64,000 nt of DNA from Lonicera japonica (GCA_021464415.1 CM038467.1:17943127-18007126), one strand, 5' to 3'; positions 11,205-22,560 are shown, numbered from the stretch's first letter. A program made the numbers and translations. The notes: generated by a model from the sequence alone, not told the origin.

Positions 11205-12754
11205 ATTCTTGGAGTTCATAAGTTCGGTGTTTATTTTTGAGGACTTCTCTTTGCCTAAACATAGTATCCACTTTGTTGGAAGAAAACAGATTTCTGGGTG
11301 AAAACTATTGGCAGAATGGATTAATAAATACGTATTTACCATTTACCCTTAATATTTGCATTAAGTACCTCAAGGAAAGATACAGTGTCAATTCCTAACA
11401 AGGGAAAGAACATTGAGGTCACAGTTGCAATGATGCGGCTAAGTATCCTTTTGTCGTGTTCATATCCCTATTGCTCCATCGATTGAGATTGAGATTGAGA
11501 TTCTTTTTAATTTTTCTGAAATAATATATCTAGAAATTAAAACAGCAAAGAAAATCCAAGTTAATAGGTTTTTGATGCAACTTAGAAGTTTTGGATGCGG
11601 ACTTGTAAATCACTGCATCTTGACTGTGGTTACATCTTTTGCTAAAGTGGCTTTTATGTTTGCATTTATACGCTTATTAAAGTAGTTACATATGTATTGG
11701 GAACTAGTGGAAGTACTCCTGTCCCATTGGTAGTGCGACATCACAGTCGCATGCTTGAGTGGTGCTAATGTTGTCCAATGCTTAGGTTTGTCCGTTTGTG
11801 GTACTATTTTGAAAATTGAATGCATATTATTATTCAGTCTTCAGTCTTTACGTGATCAAAGTGATGGGTTGACAAGGAACCATTTCATGTAGCTATTAGC
11901 TATTATCATGTGGGAATTTTCCACTACACCATTGTTTCATTTTGTTAGTGCCAAATAGGCTGGGAGGAACGGGTATGTTGGCTTGAAAACGTATTGTGTA
12001 GTGTTCTATATCAGGTTTGAGTAAAAGTTGCTCAACACATACTCGATTTGTCAACAGTCGCATCTTACTGGGTTTGTGTCAGATCAGTTTATTTGTTACA
12101 ATGGCAATCAAAAGTTGTGATTGTAGAGGACAATGCTTTCATTGCAGACCAAACATGCCCTTATTTCCAATTTTTCTTGCAGATCCACCTTCGACAACCC
12201 CCCTCCCTCCACTCCGGCCCCCTTTTGGTCCATGATCCACTTTTCCCTTTCAAGTATTAAAAGTGGTCTAAAGTTTAAGATACTAATCCTACTTCCTCTT
12301 TTTTCCCGATACTGTGGGTTAGTAATGTATATTAACAACTCCTCAGGTTGTTTTACGTTTTCTCAAATATGTAACTCAAATAGAATCAAATTTCAATTCC
12401 AAGTTACTTCAGGGTTAAACGAAATAATTTTTTTGGACCTCCTCGCTATGTCATGTTACGAGAGAACAAATTTAGACTCACTCAGTTGGGGAGGTATGCC
12501 TTTAGCGTATGCAACCTAATAGTATATGCGTGAGAAACATGTTTAATCTAATGGAGGAAATGAATAATTTAATTACTGGCAATTCACTGAAAATAATTTC
12601 TAAATTGAATTCTCTGGCGAGTTGAAAATCTATTTACACCTTTTTAATGCTCTTGTTATGCATCATGATGATATTCAGCTTCTAATAGCTGCTACCTATG
12701 GTAATTTCTTCCTGTGTTTCTTATGCTTTACTAATGCTTCTTCATCAGTTTATT
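11205..12754. other. Intergenic DNA without recognised genes
   Basis: This 1.5-kb stretch contains only short frames with no recognisable domains. A C-rich patch (about 12196-12232) is not obviously coding. No transposon boundaries were recognised. Confidence 0.35.
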
Positions 12755-13617
12755 TAACTAGTTTTTGTACACGTGCGTTGCACGTGGTTTTATTGCTTAA
12801 CAAAGGTGATTAATTAAGTCCATTAATAAATACGTACATACTAAAAATTGAATAATTAGTATGAAATAAAAATAATCACAAATAAGCAAAAGCATAGTAT
12901 CAAGTGTAAAATTTAATTAATAATTATAAGAAAATCATAAAATCGCTCAACTATATAAATATGTTATAAATACATGATAAAAATTGATTAGATATATAAG
13001 AGAATAATATAATTTTAATAAATTTTTAGAATTGGTAGATAGTTAATTCTATTAAATGTATGTGGATTATTATGCACAATATTACAAAATAATATAATAC
13101 TTGTATAAATAATAGATTGTATAGCTTGATGATGTGTAAGTTAATATTAAATAGCTTTGTAATTTTAATACGGTTTATTAAATATACATACTTTTGTGGT
13201 GAGTTTTGAAAAACACCTAATTCAACACAAACTCTAATTTATATAATTATTTTAACCAAATAAAGTAGAGTTTAAATTTATTTAAAATATTAACACTAAT
13301 ATAAAATATTATGGAGTTATACACTTTGAAATATTAATACTAATATAATTCTAACTTGTTTAATTAGTTTAACTAAATAAAGTAGAGTTTAAATTTATTT
13401 GGAATACTAATACTATAATATAAAAATATATGAAGTTGTATTTTTTTTAATGTAAATCTTAAAATCTTGTGTTTAAAATCAAGGGCATATTTGTCTCTAA
13501 AAAAAAAGAGAAAAATACTTAAGTTATTCGTATTTTTATATATAGTATAGATATAAATTTAGATAAGTATATACATGTTGGTTCTCTTCTGATTTGGCCA
13601 ACTAATACTTTCATTTA
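12755..13617. repeat. AT-rich repeat with CACGTGC hairpin, unclassified
   Basis: It begins around a perfect hairpin, CACGTGC-GTT-GCACGTG (12770-12786), followed by ~800 bp of very AT-rich DNA ending near TATATAGTATAGATA. Inside it, the phrase AATAAAGTAGAGTTTAAATT is repeated at about 13258 and 13375 as part of a ~117-bp diverged direct repeat. Similar CGTGCGTTGCACG-headed AT-rich repeats are common in plant genomes; I could not assign a class. The Harbinger-like element at 13618 interrupts its right part, because similar T-rich AATGTAAATCTTA phrases occur at 13450 and at 15540-15600. Confidence 0.45.
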
Positions 13618-13717
13618 GACCATCTTTAGTGGGTAGAGTAAAAATGTAGGCTAAAGATGTATATTTACACTATTCAATAATTGAGAGACGCAGCGGAAGA
13701 AAGCTAAATTTAGTTTG

Positions 13718-13815
13718 CACGATTTATGAAGTGTCGTGCAAGCATGTTAATCACTCCCACGATATATGATTGATCGGCCAAGACTTTTGCTTCCCATGAC
13801 ACATGATGTGTCGTG
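13718..13815. repeat. Left subterminal repeats of the Harbinger-like element
   Basis: Three or four diverged copies of a ~25-bp motif, CACGAyAyATGATtGATCGG or its inverse, are packed here (for example CACGATATATGATTGATCGG near 13758). The same motif recurs near the other end. Confidence 0.65.
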
Positions 13816-13948
13816 GCAGGCATTTTCTGTTTTTTTTTTCTTCTTCCATTTCCGAAATTGCATTGCTTTGTCCTCACTTCATTATTGCATGCATGATTTA
13901 TCTTCACTTGCATGCTTTCTCTTCTTTCAAAATTTAAAGCCTGCACCT

Positions 13949-14850
13949 TCATGGGTGCTTTTCTCGTTCAAGTCTTTGGTCTTCTCGAATTCGCCTTTCT
14001 TCTTCTCGAATGCGCCTTTGTTCGTCGCGATTCCTCCTATCTTCTGCACAATTATTCCTTTCTCGTTTTTCTTCCCTGCAAAATACTAGACATTCTATTT
14101 TTTCATGCATACCTTTTTGCTCAGCATTTTGTAAAGCCAAATTACTTTCGTATAGTTCCGAAAATTTTTGAGCTCTTTCAAATGAAGCATTTTGAATAGT
14201 TAGACTTTTCTCTTTTTCCTTCATTTTTTTTGGTAATTTTGCTTTATTTCTTCCCGTAGGCCGATTCTCATCTGGACCTTCGATATCAATAGGGAAGAAG
14301 TATTGCCTAGATTAACCGGCGCTATCCGTTGGGTCAAAACGAGACCGTTGTGTATTTAATGATGTTGTCTCCAAGTCATACTTTCTGTGTGCTTTTAAAA
14401 TTTCATAACATTTATCAAAAACAAAAGGTTTTTCCATTTCTATTTGGTAACTCTCCTGAGCTTCTCTAACCTGTATTAAAAAATAAAAAATAATATTATA
14501 AATTAATTACAAAGAAAATACAATTACCGAAAATAATAGCTTTGATAGAATGCAACTTTACCCAGTCCATTTCATTTGTACCGCCTTATTTGATTATTCA
14601 TTGCATGTGATAATTTTGATAAATACGACGTTACATATTTATGAATTGCAGAATATTGCGATTGGAGAGAGCATGGAGTTCTTTTAGATATGATACCTGG
14701 CTGCTCATGATAAATTAACGCAATCGATTCCCATAATCTTTCAATAGTTTAATTAGCACCAATTATCGAATCAAGACTGACGTGAATATAGGTTCGACAA
14801 AGAGTTTCATCTTCAAATGGTGTCATATTTGTTCCACGATATCTAGACAT
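13949..14850 (-). pseudogene. Broken PIF/Harbinger ORF1 (Myb/trihelix-like, NAM-associated C-terminal domain)
   Basis: Reading the minus strand from an ATG at 14850 gives RGTNMTPFEDETLCRTYIHV followed by SLDSIIGA, the plant Harbinger ORF1 pattern in which a DNA-binding Myb/trihelix-like domain begins with an acidic 'ED' stretch. It ends at an in-frame stop soon after. Further on, EKPFVFDKCYEILKAHRKYD and RPTGRNKAKLPKK match the C-terminal half, followed by an Arg/Glu-rich coiled-coil segment ending near 13949. Stops at about 14750 and 14315 break the frame, so it is a pseudogene. Proteins of this type assist the transposase in binding element ends. A GT-AG intron could account for some of the disrupted middle region. 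Confidence 0.72.
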
Positions 14851-15147
14851 TATAAAAATTATAGAGATAAATTATTTGAAAATAATAATCTTACGATATG
14901 TAGAATGAAAGATGAATTTTTTTTTTATAAACTACACACTAGAAATAATATTATGAGAATGCAGTAGAGAAAGCTTGTTTAGATATTTGAAAGAACATTG
15001 AAAAAAGCTTGGTTAAATATTTGAGATAGCATTGAAGAAAGTTTGGTTAAACAATGAAAGAGTATTGGAGAAAGATTGCTGGTATAAAATTTTCTTGCAT
15101 TGGAGCTTGCTTATAAATACTGGAAAGAGCACCAACGGGAGAAAATT

Positions 15148-15385
15148 TGAATGATGTGTCCCACGACACATCATATATCGGCCGAAGCAAAATTTTGAAT
15201 TTTTATCTGCCATGATATATGATATATCAGCTTAGGGAATTTTGAATGTTATATTGCAGGACACATCATTGATCGGCCAAGGCTTTCAATATTTCTCGCG
15301 ACACATCATTGATCAATATTTCAATATTGATCATGAGAGTGCTCTATTCTGCAACGACACTTTATTGATCGTGTAAGCTAAAATT
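15148..15385. repeat. Right subterminal repeats of the Harbinger-like element
   Basis: About five diverged copies of GACACATCATtGATCGGCC-like sequence occur here, near 15163, 15210, 15258, 15300 and 15355, separated by A/T-rich spacers. They pair with the copies at 13718-13815 and so form arrays at both ends of the element. Confidence 0.7.
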
Positions 15386-15923
15386 TGGTCGGCAGTTAAA
15401 TTTGGCTTTGGTATACACTTTTAGCCACTTTTTTAGCAATTTATTTACCGAATAAGGCAATGGAAAAGCTAAATTTGGCTATTTAGCCATCCCAATGGAG
15501 ATGGCTTATAGAGACAAATCTATATTTGTTTTTTTTTTAATGTAAATCTTAGTATATAGAGGAAACATATTTGTTTTTTTTTAATGTAAATCTTAGTACT
15601 AATATTTTTGTACTAATCCATTTGCTACCAAACAGTGCCTTGCAAAATTATATTTTTCTCAACTCACAAACAGAAGATAGAAAATAATTTTATCTTCCCT
15701 CCTAAACTTCCTAATGGGAGATAGAATAATAATTATGTTTCCTTTTCTTTTATCTTTTCTCTATTAAAATTTTCTTATTTTATTTTCTACACGTCGAAAT
15801 ACTGCTCAAGACACTTTAATCTCATCTTATACTGTAAAATACAAATATTTTTGAACAATTTCGAACACAAAATTAGCTTCTAAATAGATCGTCCCTCACA
15901 AGGACCTAATTAATCACTAGACT

Positions 15924-16168
15924 AACTCTACAGCAAATGACATTTCCTGTTTAATTCAGTTGTGATAATCAATTATGTTCAATAAATTAGACATTGCGGC
16001 CCATTAGCTCAGTTGGTTAGAGGTTCAGTTGGTTAGAGGCCAACTCTACAGTAAATGACATTTTCTGTGTATTCAGATGTGATAATCAATTTTGTTCAAC
16101 AAATAAAACGCCGTGGCCCATTAGCTCAGTTGGTTAGAGCGTCGTGCTAATAACGCGAAGGTCGTGGG
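15924..16168 (+). repeat. 118-bp tandem duplication carrying truncated tRNA copies
   Basis: The segment starting AACTCTACAGCAAATGACAT (15924) is repeated 118 bp later (16042) with moderate divergence. Each copy runs into a tRNA 5' half: 15998-16022 in the first copy and 16115-16168 in the second. A local slip (TTCAGTTGGTTAGAGG twice) follows the first. Confidence 0.75.
16115..16168 (+). pseudogene. Truncated tRNA-Ile(AAU) pseudogene
   Basis: The sequence GGCCCATTAGCTCAGTTGG continues through a D-arm and an anticodon arm with the anticodon AAU (GTGCTAATAACGC) to GGTCGTGGG. It then departs into AT-rich DNA. The T-arm and the 3' acceptor strand are missing, so it cannot fold into a tRNA. The internal A box is intact but the B box is absent. 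Confidence 0.8.
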
Positions 16169-16205
16169 CCATTTATATAATTTTATTTTCTATAATTTTT
16201 ATAAT

Positions 16206-16380
16206 CACATAAATTCTCTCGCTTTTTCTCTTACCCTTTCTCACAATAATGGAAACCAAGATGCACATAAATTCTCTTTCCCTTTCTCACAACAATAGAA
16301 ACCAAGATGCACATAAATTCTCTCGCTTTTCCTCTTTCTCTCTCACAATAATGCAAACATTATAACCACATAAATTTTCA
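16206..16380. repeat. Imperfect short tandem repeat, ~46-58 bp units
   Basis: Three units, starting at 16206, 16264 and 16310, plus a fourth partial unit at 16367, each begin CACATAAATTCTCTC or close to it. Each goes on to a pyrimidine-rich stretch and TCACAAyAATrGAAACCA. Confidence 0.75.
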
Positions 16381-18187
16381 TCATATCTCTTCAATTTTGT
16401 TATTAGTTGAGTTTGGAAAGCAAGATGTTAGTTTTATTGACACCGTTTATTCCCATCCCCACAAGGCGACAAATAATCTTCACAAATCCTCCAACCTTTG
16501 GAGGTATTCTTTCTCGGTGGGACTTTGTTGCAAATTTTGGCGGTCAATCTAATATTATTTAGAAGAACATCATATCTCTGGAAAAATTACTTAATTCTTT
16601 GAATTAAACATGATTTTCGAGTAACCCAAAAGAACCTCAACAATACCATTAACACGATCATTTATGACATTTGGGGGACATGTTTATATATGCATGTCGC
16701 AAGATCAACACCGTAGAGAATTAGAGATGAGTCAAGAATAAATTACTAATTCAGCAGCCATACACCCAAAATATAGTCGAATAATCCAATACATGCAAGT
16801 AATTCTTCGCAAATGGAAATGATGCATAAACACTAGCTATTTGGCAGCAAACAACACTAGTCACTGTGGCTCAACGCAATGTTAATGCTAAGCCAATAAT
16901 ACATTTAAGATTGTTGCAATGGAGAATATAAGCAAACAGTAACAGTTGAGAATCTACCATAATTCAACTCAATCTTGAAACAGTCATTCCAGCACTTCCT
17001 TCCTCAAGTCAGACAATACATCAAAAAAAAGAAAACCCAAATACAAATTGACATGCGCATTCAAATGTCTGAAAGCTCATCCATGCCTTCACTTAAAGAA
17101 ACCAAAAAAAAATTGATTAATCATAATCTTCTCCCTGCAGGTGCATACCATCTCAATCTGCACTAATTCAAATATTTTACATCATTAGATTACAAATCAA
17201 CTTAAAAGTAAACAACTCTTTTGTGTGTGTGATGTATATATATAGAGAGAGAATTTCATCTGAAAACTGTTTAGGTTCAACCAAAAACCTGCGTGAAAAT
17301 GCATTGCATTGTGGCATTGCGTTGCCAGAAAAAAGGGACATAGCCAAAGATTGTTTGGCAAAACAAGTTGGAAATTGGCCATACAGTAGAAATATTCGCC
17401 TTTTCGAAGTCATTGCATGATCAAAATTATCCCACAACAATGTACATCATGTCATCATCCAATTACTTGGGTGCAGTAAATAACAATTTAGTATGGATGC
17501 CAACCTTTATTATTGCCATGAAAGAGGATCATAGTTTCAGGGATGATCTTCTCGACCATAGTCGTACACTATCTCAATCTGCATCGGTAACCAAAAGTTT
17601 ACAAGCAGAGAAGTAGATTTATACTGATCCATATGCACTACATGATTACATAATTTGTAAAATGAATACGCTAATTCACTGCCATTAGCCCATTACAAAT
17701 AAGTCTCTATGGCATGTAATTCAATTAGACCACCTCTACATGGATTGATATTTTCTCGACTTTAAACAAAGAAAAATGGAGTGCCTCTCAGCTATGCTAA
17801 GGATGAAGTGTTGGACTTACGAAAATGAGTGCACCAAATTGCGAAGTGGTAAAATAATTTGTTAGGTCTGGCCATTGATTGTGTTGAAATTATTGTTGGA
17901 AGGTCAAATAGCAATTCTTAATTAGGGAAATAAGGAGTCAAGATATCACATGGATGATATAAGAGTGACTCTGAATACTCCTATATCAGAATCACAATGT
18001 TTTCAGACCCAAGCTTACAGAAGCCGAGTCATGGGAATACATGACAACCTTAGCCCAAAAAAAAGATGGAATAGGTATCATCATGTAATAGATACTTCAA
18101 CTAATGAAGTAGACAAACAAGAATCAAAGAGCATATCATATTGACAGTACTAATCAAACAAAATGAACAAGGACATTAAATGAAATG
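16381..18187. other. Intergenic or NDUFB9 3' region
   Basis: No independent gene was recognised in this 1.8 kb. It may include the last intron and last exon of NDUFB9 (see 17089-17157) or its 3' UTR. The frames here show no domains. Confidence 0.35.
17089..17157 (-). other. Possible alternative last exon of NDUFB9
   Basis: Here the minus strand has an AG acceptor (TTAGTGCAG) followed by a 22-codon frame starting IEMVC and ending at TGA. Plant NDUFB9 proteins usually continue after 'NPTPPxG' with IEIVYNYG and a few residues. If the preceding exon were spliced at the GT at 18194-18196 (phase 0), this exon would supply IEMV, but the next residues (CTCREK) no longer match. It may be a diverged or decaying last exon; otherwise the gene ends in GVI at 18188. 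Confidence 0.3.
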
Positions 18188-20963
18188 TCAAATTACCCCA
18201 GATGGCGGTGTTGGATTTCTGGTAAACTTGGAGCCCCCAGGAGCCCATGGGACTGTTCTTCAAAAAAAAAAAAGAAGAGTGAGTCAGCTTTCAAACAACA
18301 TGGAATTATCGTCAATATAATATTGCACCAGAGTAATTATCACCATTCACCAATGAAATGTTTTGTAAATTTTCAGTGTCACAATATGACTTTGGCCTAT
18401 GCAAGAGTAAAATCTAAACAGCATGATCATAAATAGTAGTAGAAGTGCAGTTAGTAGTTAAGGTAATAGCATTCCTGTAATGTCAATGTATGTCCTTTTT
18501 ATACAACTATAATCTCACTGTACATTTTTGCAATAAGAATCTAGTGTCAGTATACATGGACTTGTGTCTTTGCTTTTAGGAGAATACAGACAACTCAAGG
18601 ACGCTGATCCTAATTATTATTAATTACAAAAAGGATGGATACTTGTCATAAGATAAAGTAGTAACAGTGTAGTTGCATGAATGGAACTCTGTTCAGTGTT
18701 TCGTAATGCAATTTTATTAGAGAGTTGAGAGGAAATTAGAGAGGTTGACCCTGAAGGTATGCTTAACTGTTGGATCCCACACTACGTTGATATTCAAAGA
18801 AAAAGAAAAACCTTAGCAAGTAGTAACTTCACCAATAAGCAGATATTTTTAGCGAAGGCAGAGACAATTGGATGCAGCGAACATTGTCATTAGATCATAG
18901 AATTATACCAAGACCCCTATCCTCTTCTTTTGTCTATAATGGATCTTCACCAAGACTTCCATCTAATAGTCAAAATTAAACAACAAAATAATAAGCTGCT
19001 TTATTTATCAGTTACCAATATAAGGATCAGGGTGCCGCCATTTATTATACTCTGCTTCGCCATAAGCTATAAATCTATCAATAGCTTCGATATCTTCCTG
19101 CAAATCCACCAATATCGAAACACAGACACACAAAGTATCAGATAGAAGAGCAATATCAGAGAATATAATGTAATAGAACTTGCAAGGTTTAAGCATGTAT
19201 ATCTTTTAGCGACTACACAATTACACAAACAATTGACTGTCAGTAATCGCTGGCTATCTAGCTAATAGCAAATAAATGAAGCCAAAAAGCTGTGGTGCCT
19301 CTGGATAGAACTGGACTTGGAACCATTTGTTTCCTATGTGTAGATTCCATAGAACATAAAATCATACTATGCATCTATTGTTCTAGGTCAAATTCTGCCA
19401 CATCTTTGGAGCATACTTTTTCTGGACTATTCATGTGCGTCTCACTACTGAATAAAAAACATTCTGATACAACACCTATAGCATCCTCTGTTTAAAAGTT
19501 TGGACTGAACAGGCATCTTCACTTGAAACATCTTGACCGCAGAGGTGACACACAGAACCACACATACAAACTTTCATTCTGCAATCATTGTTTGTGCATC
19601 GAAAAGAATGGGACAGGACAACACAATTGCACTGGAACTGAGAAGTAGCTGCTAAGTTGTAAAACTATCATGAATGTTCCATTTGGTTTGTGGATTTTAA
19701 TTGGGGGTATGTACTTTGGTAGTGGTGGTGGTCAGGGGACAAGAAAGTGATTTTCCTCAAATTTTGCCCCTCTTTTGACAACAATTCCAAAATAAAAAAA
19801 ATTGCCTGGAATCATTAACATTTAGTCATTTACAGTTTCTTTTTCTCCTGTTTTACATGATAACTGTAGTGGCAAATTTTGTTTCACGTTAATTCCATAA
19901 AACCTAAGTTTTCATATAAAGGCATTTATATTTTTTGAGCATTTCCACAACTGAAAAAATCTTAGCCAAGAGGATCAGATTATATCATTAACATATGCCT
20001 AAAAATCAGTGTTCTAAAAATCCCTGCCTAGGGGCTAGGCAGCCACAGTTTTGCAAGATGGCGATTCGGCAGGAATGATGGAGTCTTTCACTCCTTTTTG
20101 TATTAAAAACTATTGTTTTTCATGTTTGAATTATGGGAATATTTGTTTAACAATCTCTCAATGTCATATTTAGAAGTAAAGTTAGATGTTATTTGTATTG
20201 TGTTAATTAATAAATATAAAAATCATTTGTATGATTAACCCCCCATTAATCCCCAAGGCGCAAGTCCAGTCCCCTTCTAGACGTGCCACCCTAGGAACGC
20301 CTTGGGATTTTTAGAACATTGCTAAAAATAACATGAAAAAACTCCAAAAAGCATATAAGTTCAGCTACACAAAATTTTATCTAAGCTATACAGATATGTA
20401 AATATCTACCCCAAAAACTATCTTCCAAACATAAGACCTATATCATCAAAGCCATAGTTAGTTAATGATAAAGATCATGCTTAGGCATGAATAATTTGCG
20501 GCTTAAACATAGATTTCATCTATAATTCCCCTATTATTTAGTCGTAAAGAGATTTAAAACTGAAATAAAGATGAAATGATTGGTAAAATCATAATAAAAT
20601 TAAGCGAAGTAGCAAGTGATGAAACAAACCAGGTTTTTGTTGGCCTCGAACTTCTCTCGGAGGGCATCGGCCTGAAACGATACAATCCACGGGTGTCTTT
20701 AATCACATTGAATTGAACAAATAGAAATTTTATTGTATAATATAAAATATGAAGAATCATGAAATGGTGAGATGATTAATAAGATCTGAAAAAAGCCCTA
20801 AAAAATATGAGCAGGAAAGGAAATGTAATGGTACATCAGGGTAGAAGAGATGGCGATGGACGGCCCAATTGAGTGTATCTCGGAGGGCACGCCTGTAGAG
20901 TATCCTCACTCGCTCCTTCTGTGCTGCCCTCTTCGCCAGGTACGACGTTACCACTCCACTCAT
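18188..20963 (-). CDS. NDUFB9 / B22-like complex I subunit (LYR-motif protein)
   Basis: The model has exons 20835-20963, 20630-20671, 19016-19097 and 18188-18252. The protein starts MSGVVTSYLAKRAAQKERVR and carries the LYR motif (ILYRRAL, residues 21-27) typical of this family. NWAVHRHLFYPD, ADALREKF, GEAEYNKWRHPDPYI and VPWAPGGSKF follow, which match plant NDUFB9 (Arabidopsis At4g34700) as I recall it. This is an accessory membrane-arm subunit of mitochondrial NADH:ubiquinone oxidoreductase; LYR proteins bind mitochondrial acyl carrier protein. With the stop at 18190-18188 the product is 105 aa, about a dozen residues shorter than usual, and the expected IEIVYNYG tail is missing. An alternative last exon may lie at 17089-17157. 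The second intron carries a hAT MITE. In Arabidopsis this gene is not in the At2g21270-21330 block. Confidence 0.92.
20007..20321. mobile_element. hAT-type MITE in an NDUFB9 intron
   Basis: This 315-bp unit begins CAGTGTTCTAAAAATCCC and ends GGGATTTTTAGAACATTG, nearly perfect 18-bp inverted ends. It is flanked by a perfect 8-bp duplication, CTAAAAAT, at 19999-20006 and 20322-20329. It lies between NDUFB9 exons 19016-19097 and 20630-20671. Confidence 0.9.
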
Positions 20964-21024
20964 CTCTTTCTCTCTTCTCTTCTCTTTCTTTCTGTATCCT
21001 CTGTAAAGATGTTTTCACCGATTC

Positions 21025-21030
21025 TGGGCC
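21025..21030 (+). promoter_or_regulatory. TGGGCC site II-like element upstream of NDUFB9
   Basis: TGGGCC lies ~60 bp upstream of the NDUFB9 start codon. TGGGCY (site II) elements are enriched upstream of plant nuclear genes for mitochondrial and ribosomal proteins and are bound by TCP factors. Only one copy was seen; this is inference from motif and position. Confidence 0.35.
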
Positions 21031-21204
21031 ATTTTGACAGGGGAAAACATGGGTGTGCGAGACTAATATCAAACGACGTCGTCTTTTGCGCTTCTATAGT
21101 GTACATGCAATGGTTTCTTCTGTGCATTTTTTTTTTTTGGGTTATTTGGCTTCTGCCCCTATTAATTATGTCATAACTATCTTTGACATCCAAAGTTTAG
21201 TTTA

Positions 21205-21434
21205 TTATACCTTTGGCATCTCCAATGGGCATTTCTATCTCTATTTCTATCCTAGGTGGAAGTCCTATCACCATTTCTACGTCTATGTGACATGGCAAAT
21301 TTCCAACTGCTAGAAATCACCATTGAGACCATATTTTCTATCCTTCTACACTAATATAAATATATTGCCAATAGATATAGAAATATGACACATTAAATGC
21401 AAAAATCATATTGGAATGGCCTTATACCTTTGGC
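21205..21434. mobile_element. Tourist-like MITE flanked by a 13-bp direct repeat
   Basis: The unit has partly inverted ends, GGCATCTCCAATGGG on the left and CATATTGGAATGGCC on the right. The 13-bp phrase TTATACCTTTGGC occurs on both sides (21205-21217 and 21422-21434). The ends look like PIF/Harbinger, for which 3 bp would be expected, so the longer flank identity is unexplained. Confidence 0.55.
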
Positions 21435-21858
21435 CACGGTTTTCGTCCCTTAACTGCTTTGACAGTTAAGAAAATGATTAAATGTCTAAATTGACCATTG
21501 GTTATAAATTAAAAAGAAAAATGTGTCCATGTTCTATTTTCACATATTGTTTATTTTTCCTTCCGATCTTTGTCTTCTTTGCCAACAATTTTCTTCCCAA
21601 ACAACCAAAATATAATCAATTCACCATCATAAATCTCTTTTTAAATCCAACAACCATGTCCCAGCAAAATAAAATCTGACAATCACAAGGTCATAACCTT
21701 AACTCGCCACCCCTCTTTTCTCCATCGTATCCAAAAACCCCAATTCCTCTCGAACCCTAACCTTAACTCAACATTACCACATGCATAATAATAAACCCTA
21801 ATTCGATAAAACCTAACCACCAATAAGGTCTTAAGTGTTTCACATTATATCGAGCCAA

Positions 21859-22414
21859 ATGAGCCCTTCAATTACCACCGACAAGCTCGCTATGGCCAAA
21901 GTCCATCAAGCACTAATTCTCTCTCTCTTTCTCAAGGTAAATCCTACATTGCCTTAACTTTCTCTTTTTGGTTGTATTGTGTGTACACACACACATATAT
22001 GTATATAAAATATCAAATCAAACATTTGTCTATTTTTACATATAGATATAGACAAATGTGTGTAGTGGTGTTAATTGTTGAGAAAGCTAGAGAAACATAA
22101 TGAAAGTAAACTTTTTTTTATGGTTTCATATGGAATTGGGTTTTTTTAGGTTTTATATACTAAGTTACAAATTCCAAGAACAACTTAATTAGGTTTATTC
22201 TTGTGTTCATTGTCGTGACCTTAATTTTAATTTCTCTTTATTAATAAAATAATCAATTGTATCATATAAATTCTTAAAACTTTCTGTTAATTTTAAGTGT
22301 GGGATTAAAGAAGCTGAAGAATATGTTGAACCAAATCTAATGCATTTTCCGATGCCACAAGGATCATTGGATGTAAATGTAGTAAACAAGTTTATGGAAT
22401 TGATCCATGCTTAA
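21859..22414 (+). CDS. Candidate small two-exon gene, unrecognised 64-aa product
   Basis: A possible gene has exons 21859-21936 and 22298-22414, GT-AG bounded and in phase 0, preceded by a gene-like C/T-rich leader (21680-21858). The product starts MSPSITTDKLAMAKVHQA, has a short hydrophobic stretch (LILSLFL), then an acidic and Pro-containing tail ending in FMELIHA. I do not recognise it. It is not clearly a signal peptide and it has only one Cys. It could be a fragment captured by a transposon or chance splicing. Confidence 0.22.
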
Positions 22415-22560
22415 AAGAACAAGAAAGAACAGAGGATGAGAGGTTTTTTTATTTTTCTTTTTTACTTCTCAAATAGACCTAATTTTTTCACTTTATTATG
22501 ATTTTTATTTCCTCTCATTCTCATATGAGATCTGACTGGAGTCGAACTCCATATAATCAT

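Larger units (their letters stand above)
13618..15505. mobile_element. PIF/Harbinger-type element, degenerate
   Basis: This 1888-bp unit is bounded by imperfect inverted ends, GACCATCTTTAGTGGG on the left and CCCAATGGAGATGGC on the right. TTA flanks both sides (13615-13617 and 15506-15508). A 3-bp TTA target duplication with GGCCATCTCCAATGGG-like ends is typical of PIF/Harbinger (Tourist) elements. It carries a broken ORF1 on the minus strand but no recognisable DDE transposase, so it is non-autonomous. Subterminal repeats lie just inside both ends. Confidence 0.8.

Noticed and set aside
22521..22555. tRNA B-box-like sequence (GAGTTCGACTCC on the minus strand)
   Set aside because: No A box at the right distance and no SINE boundaries.
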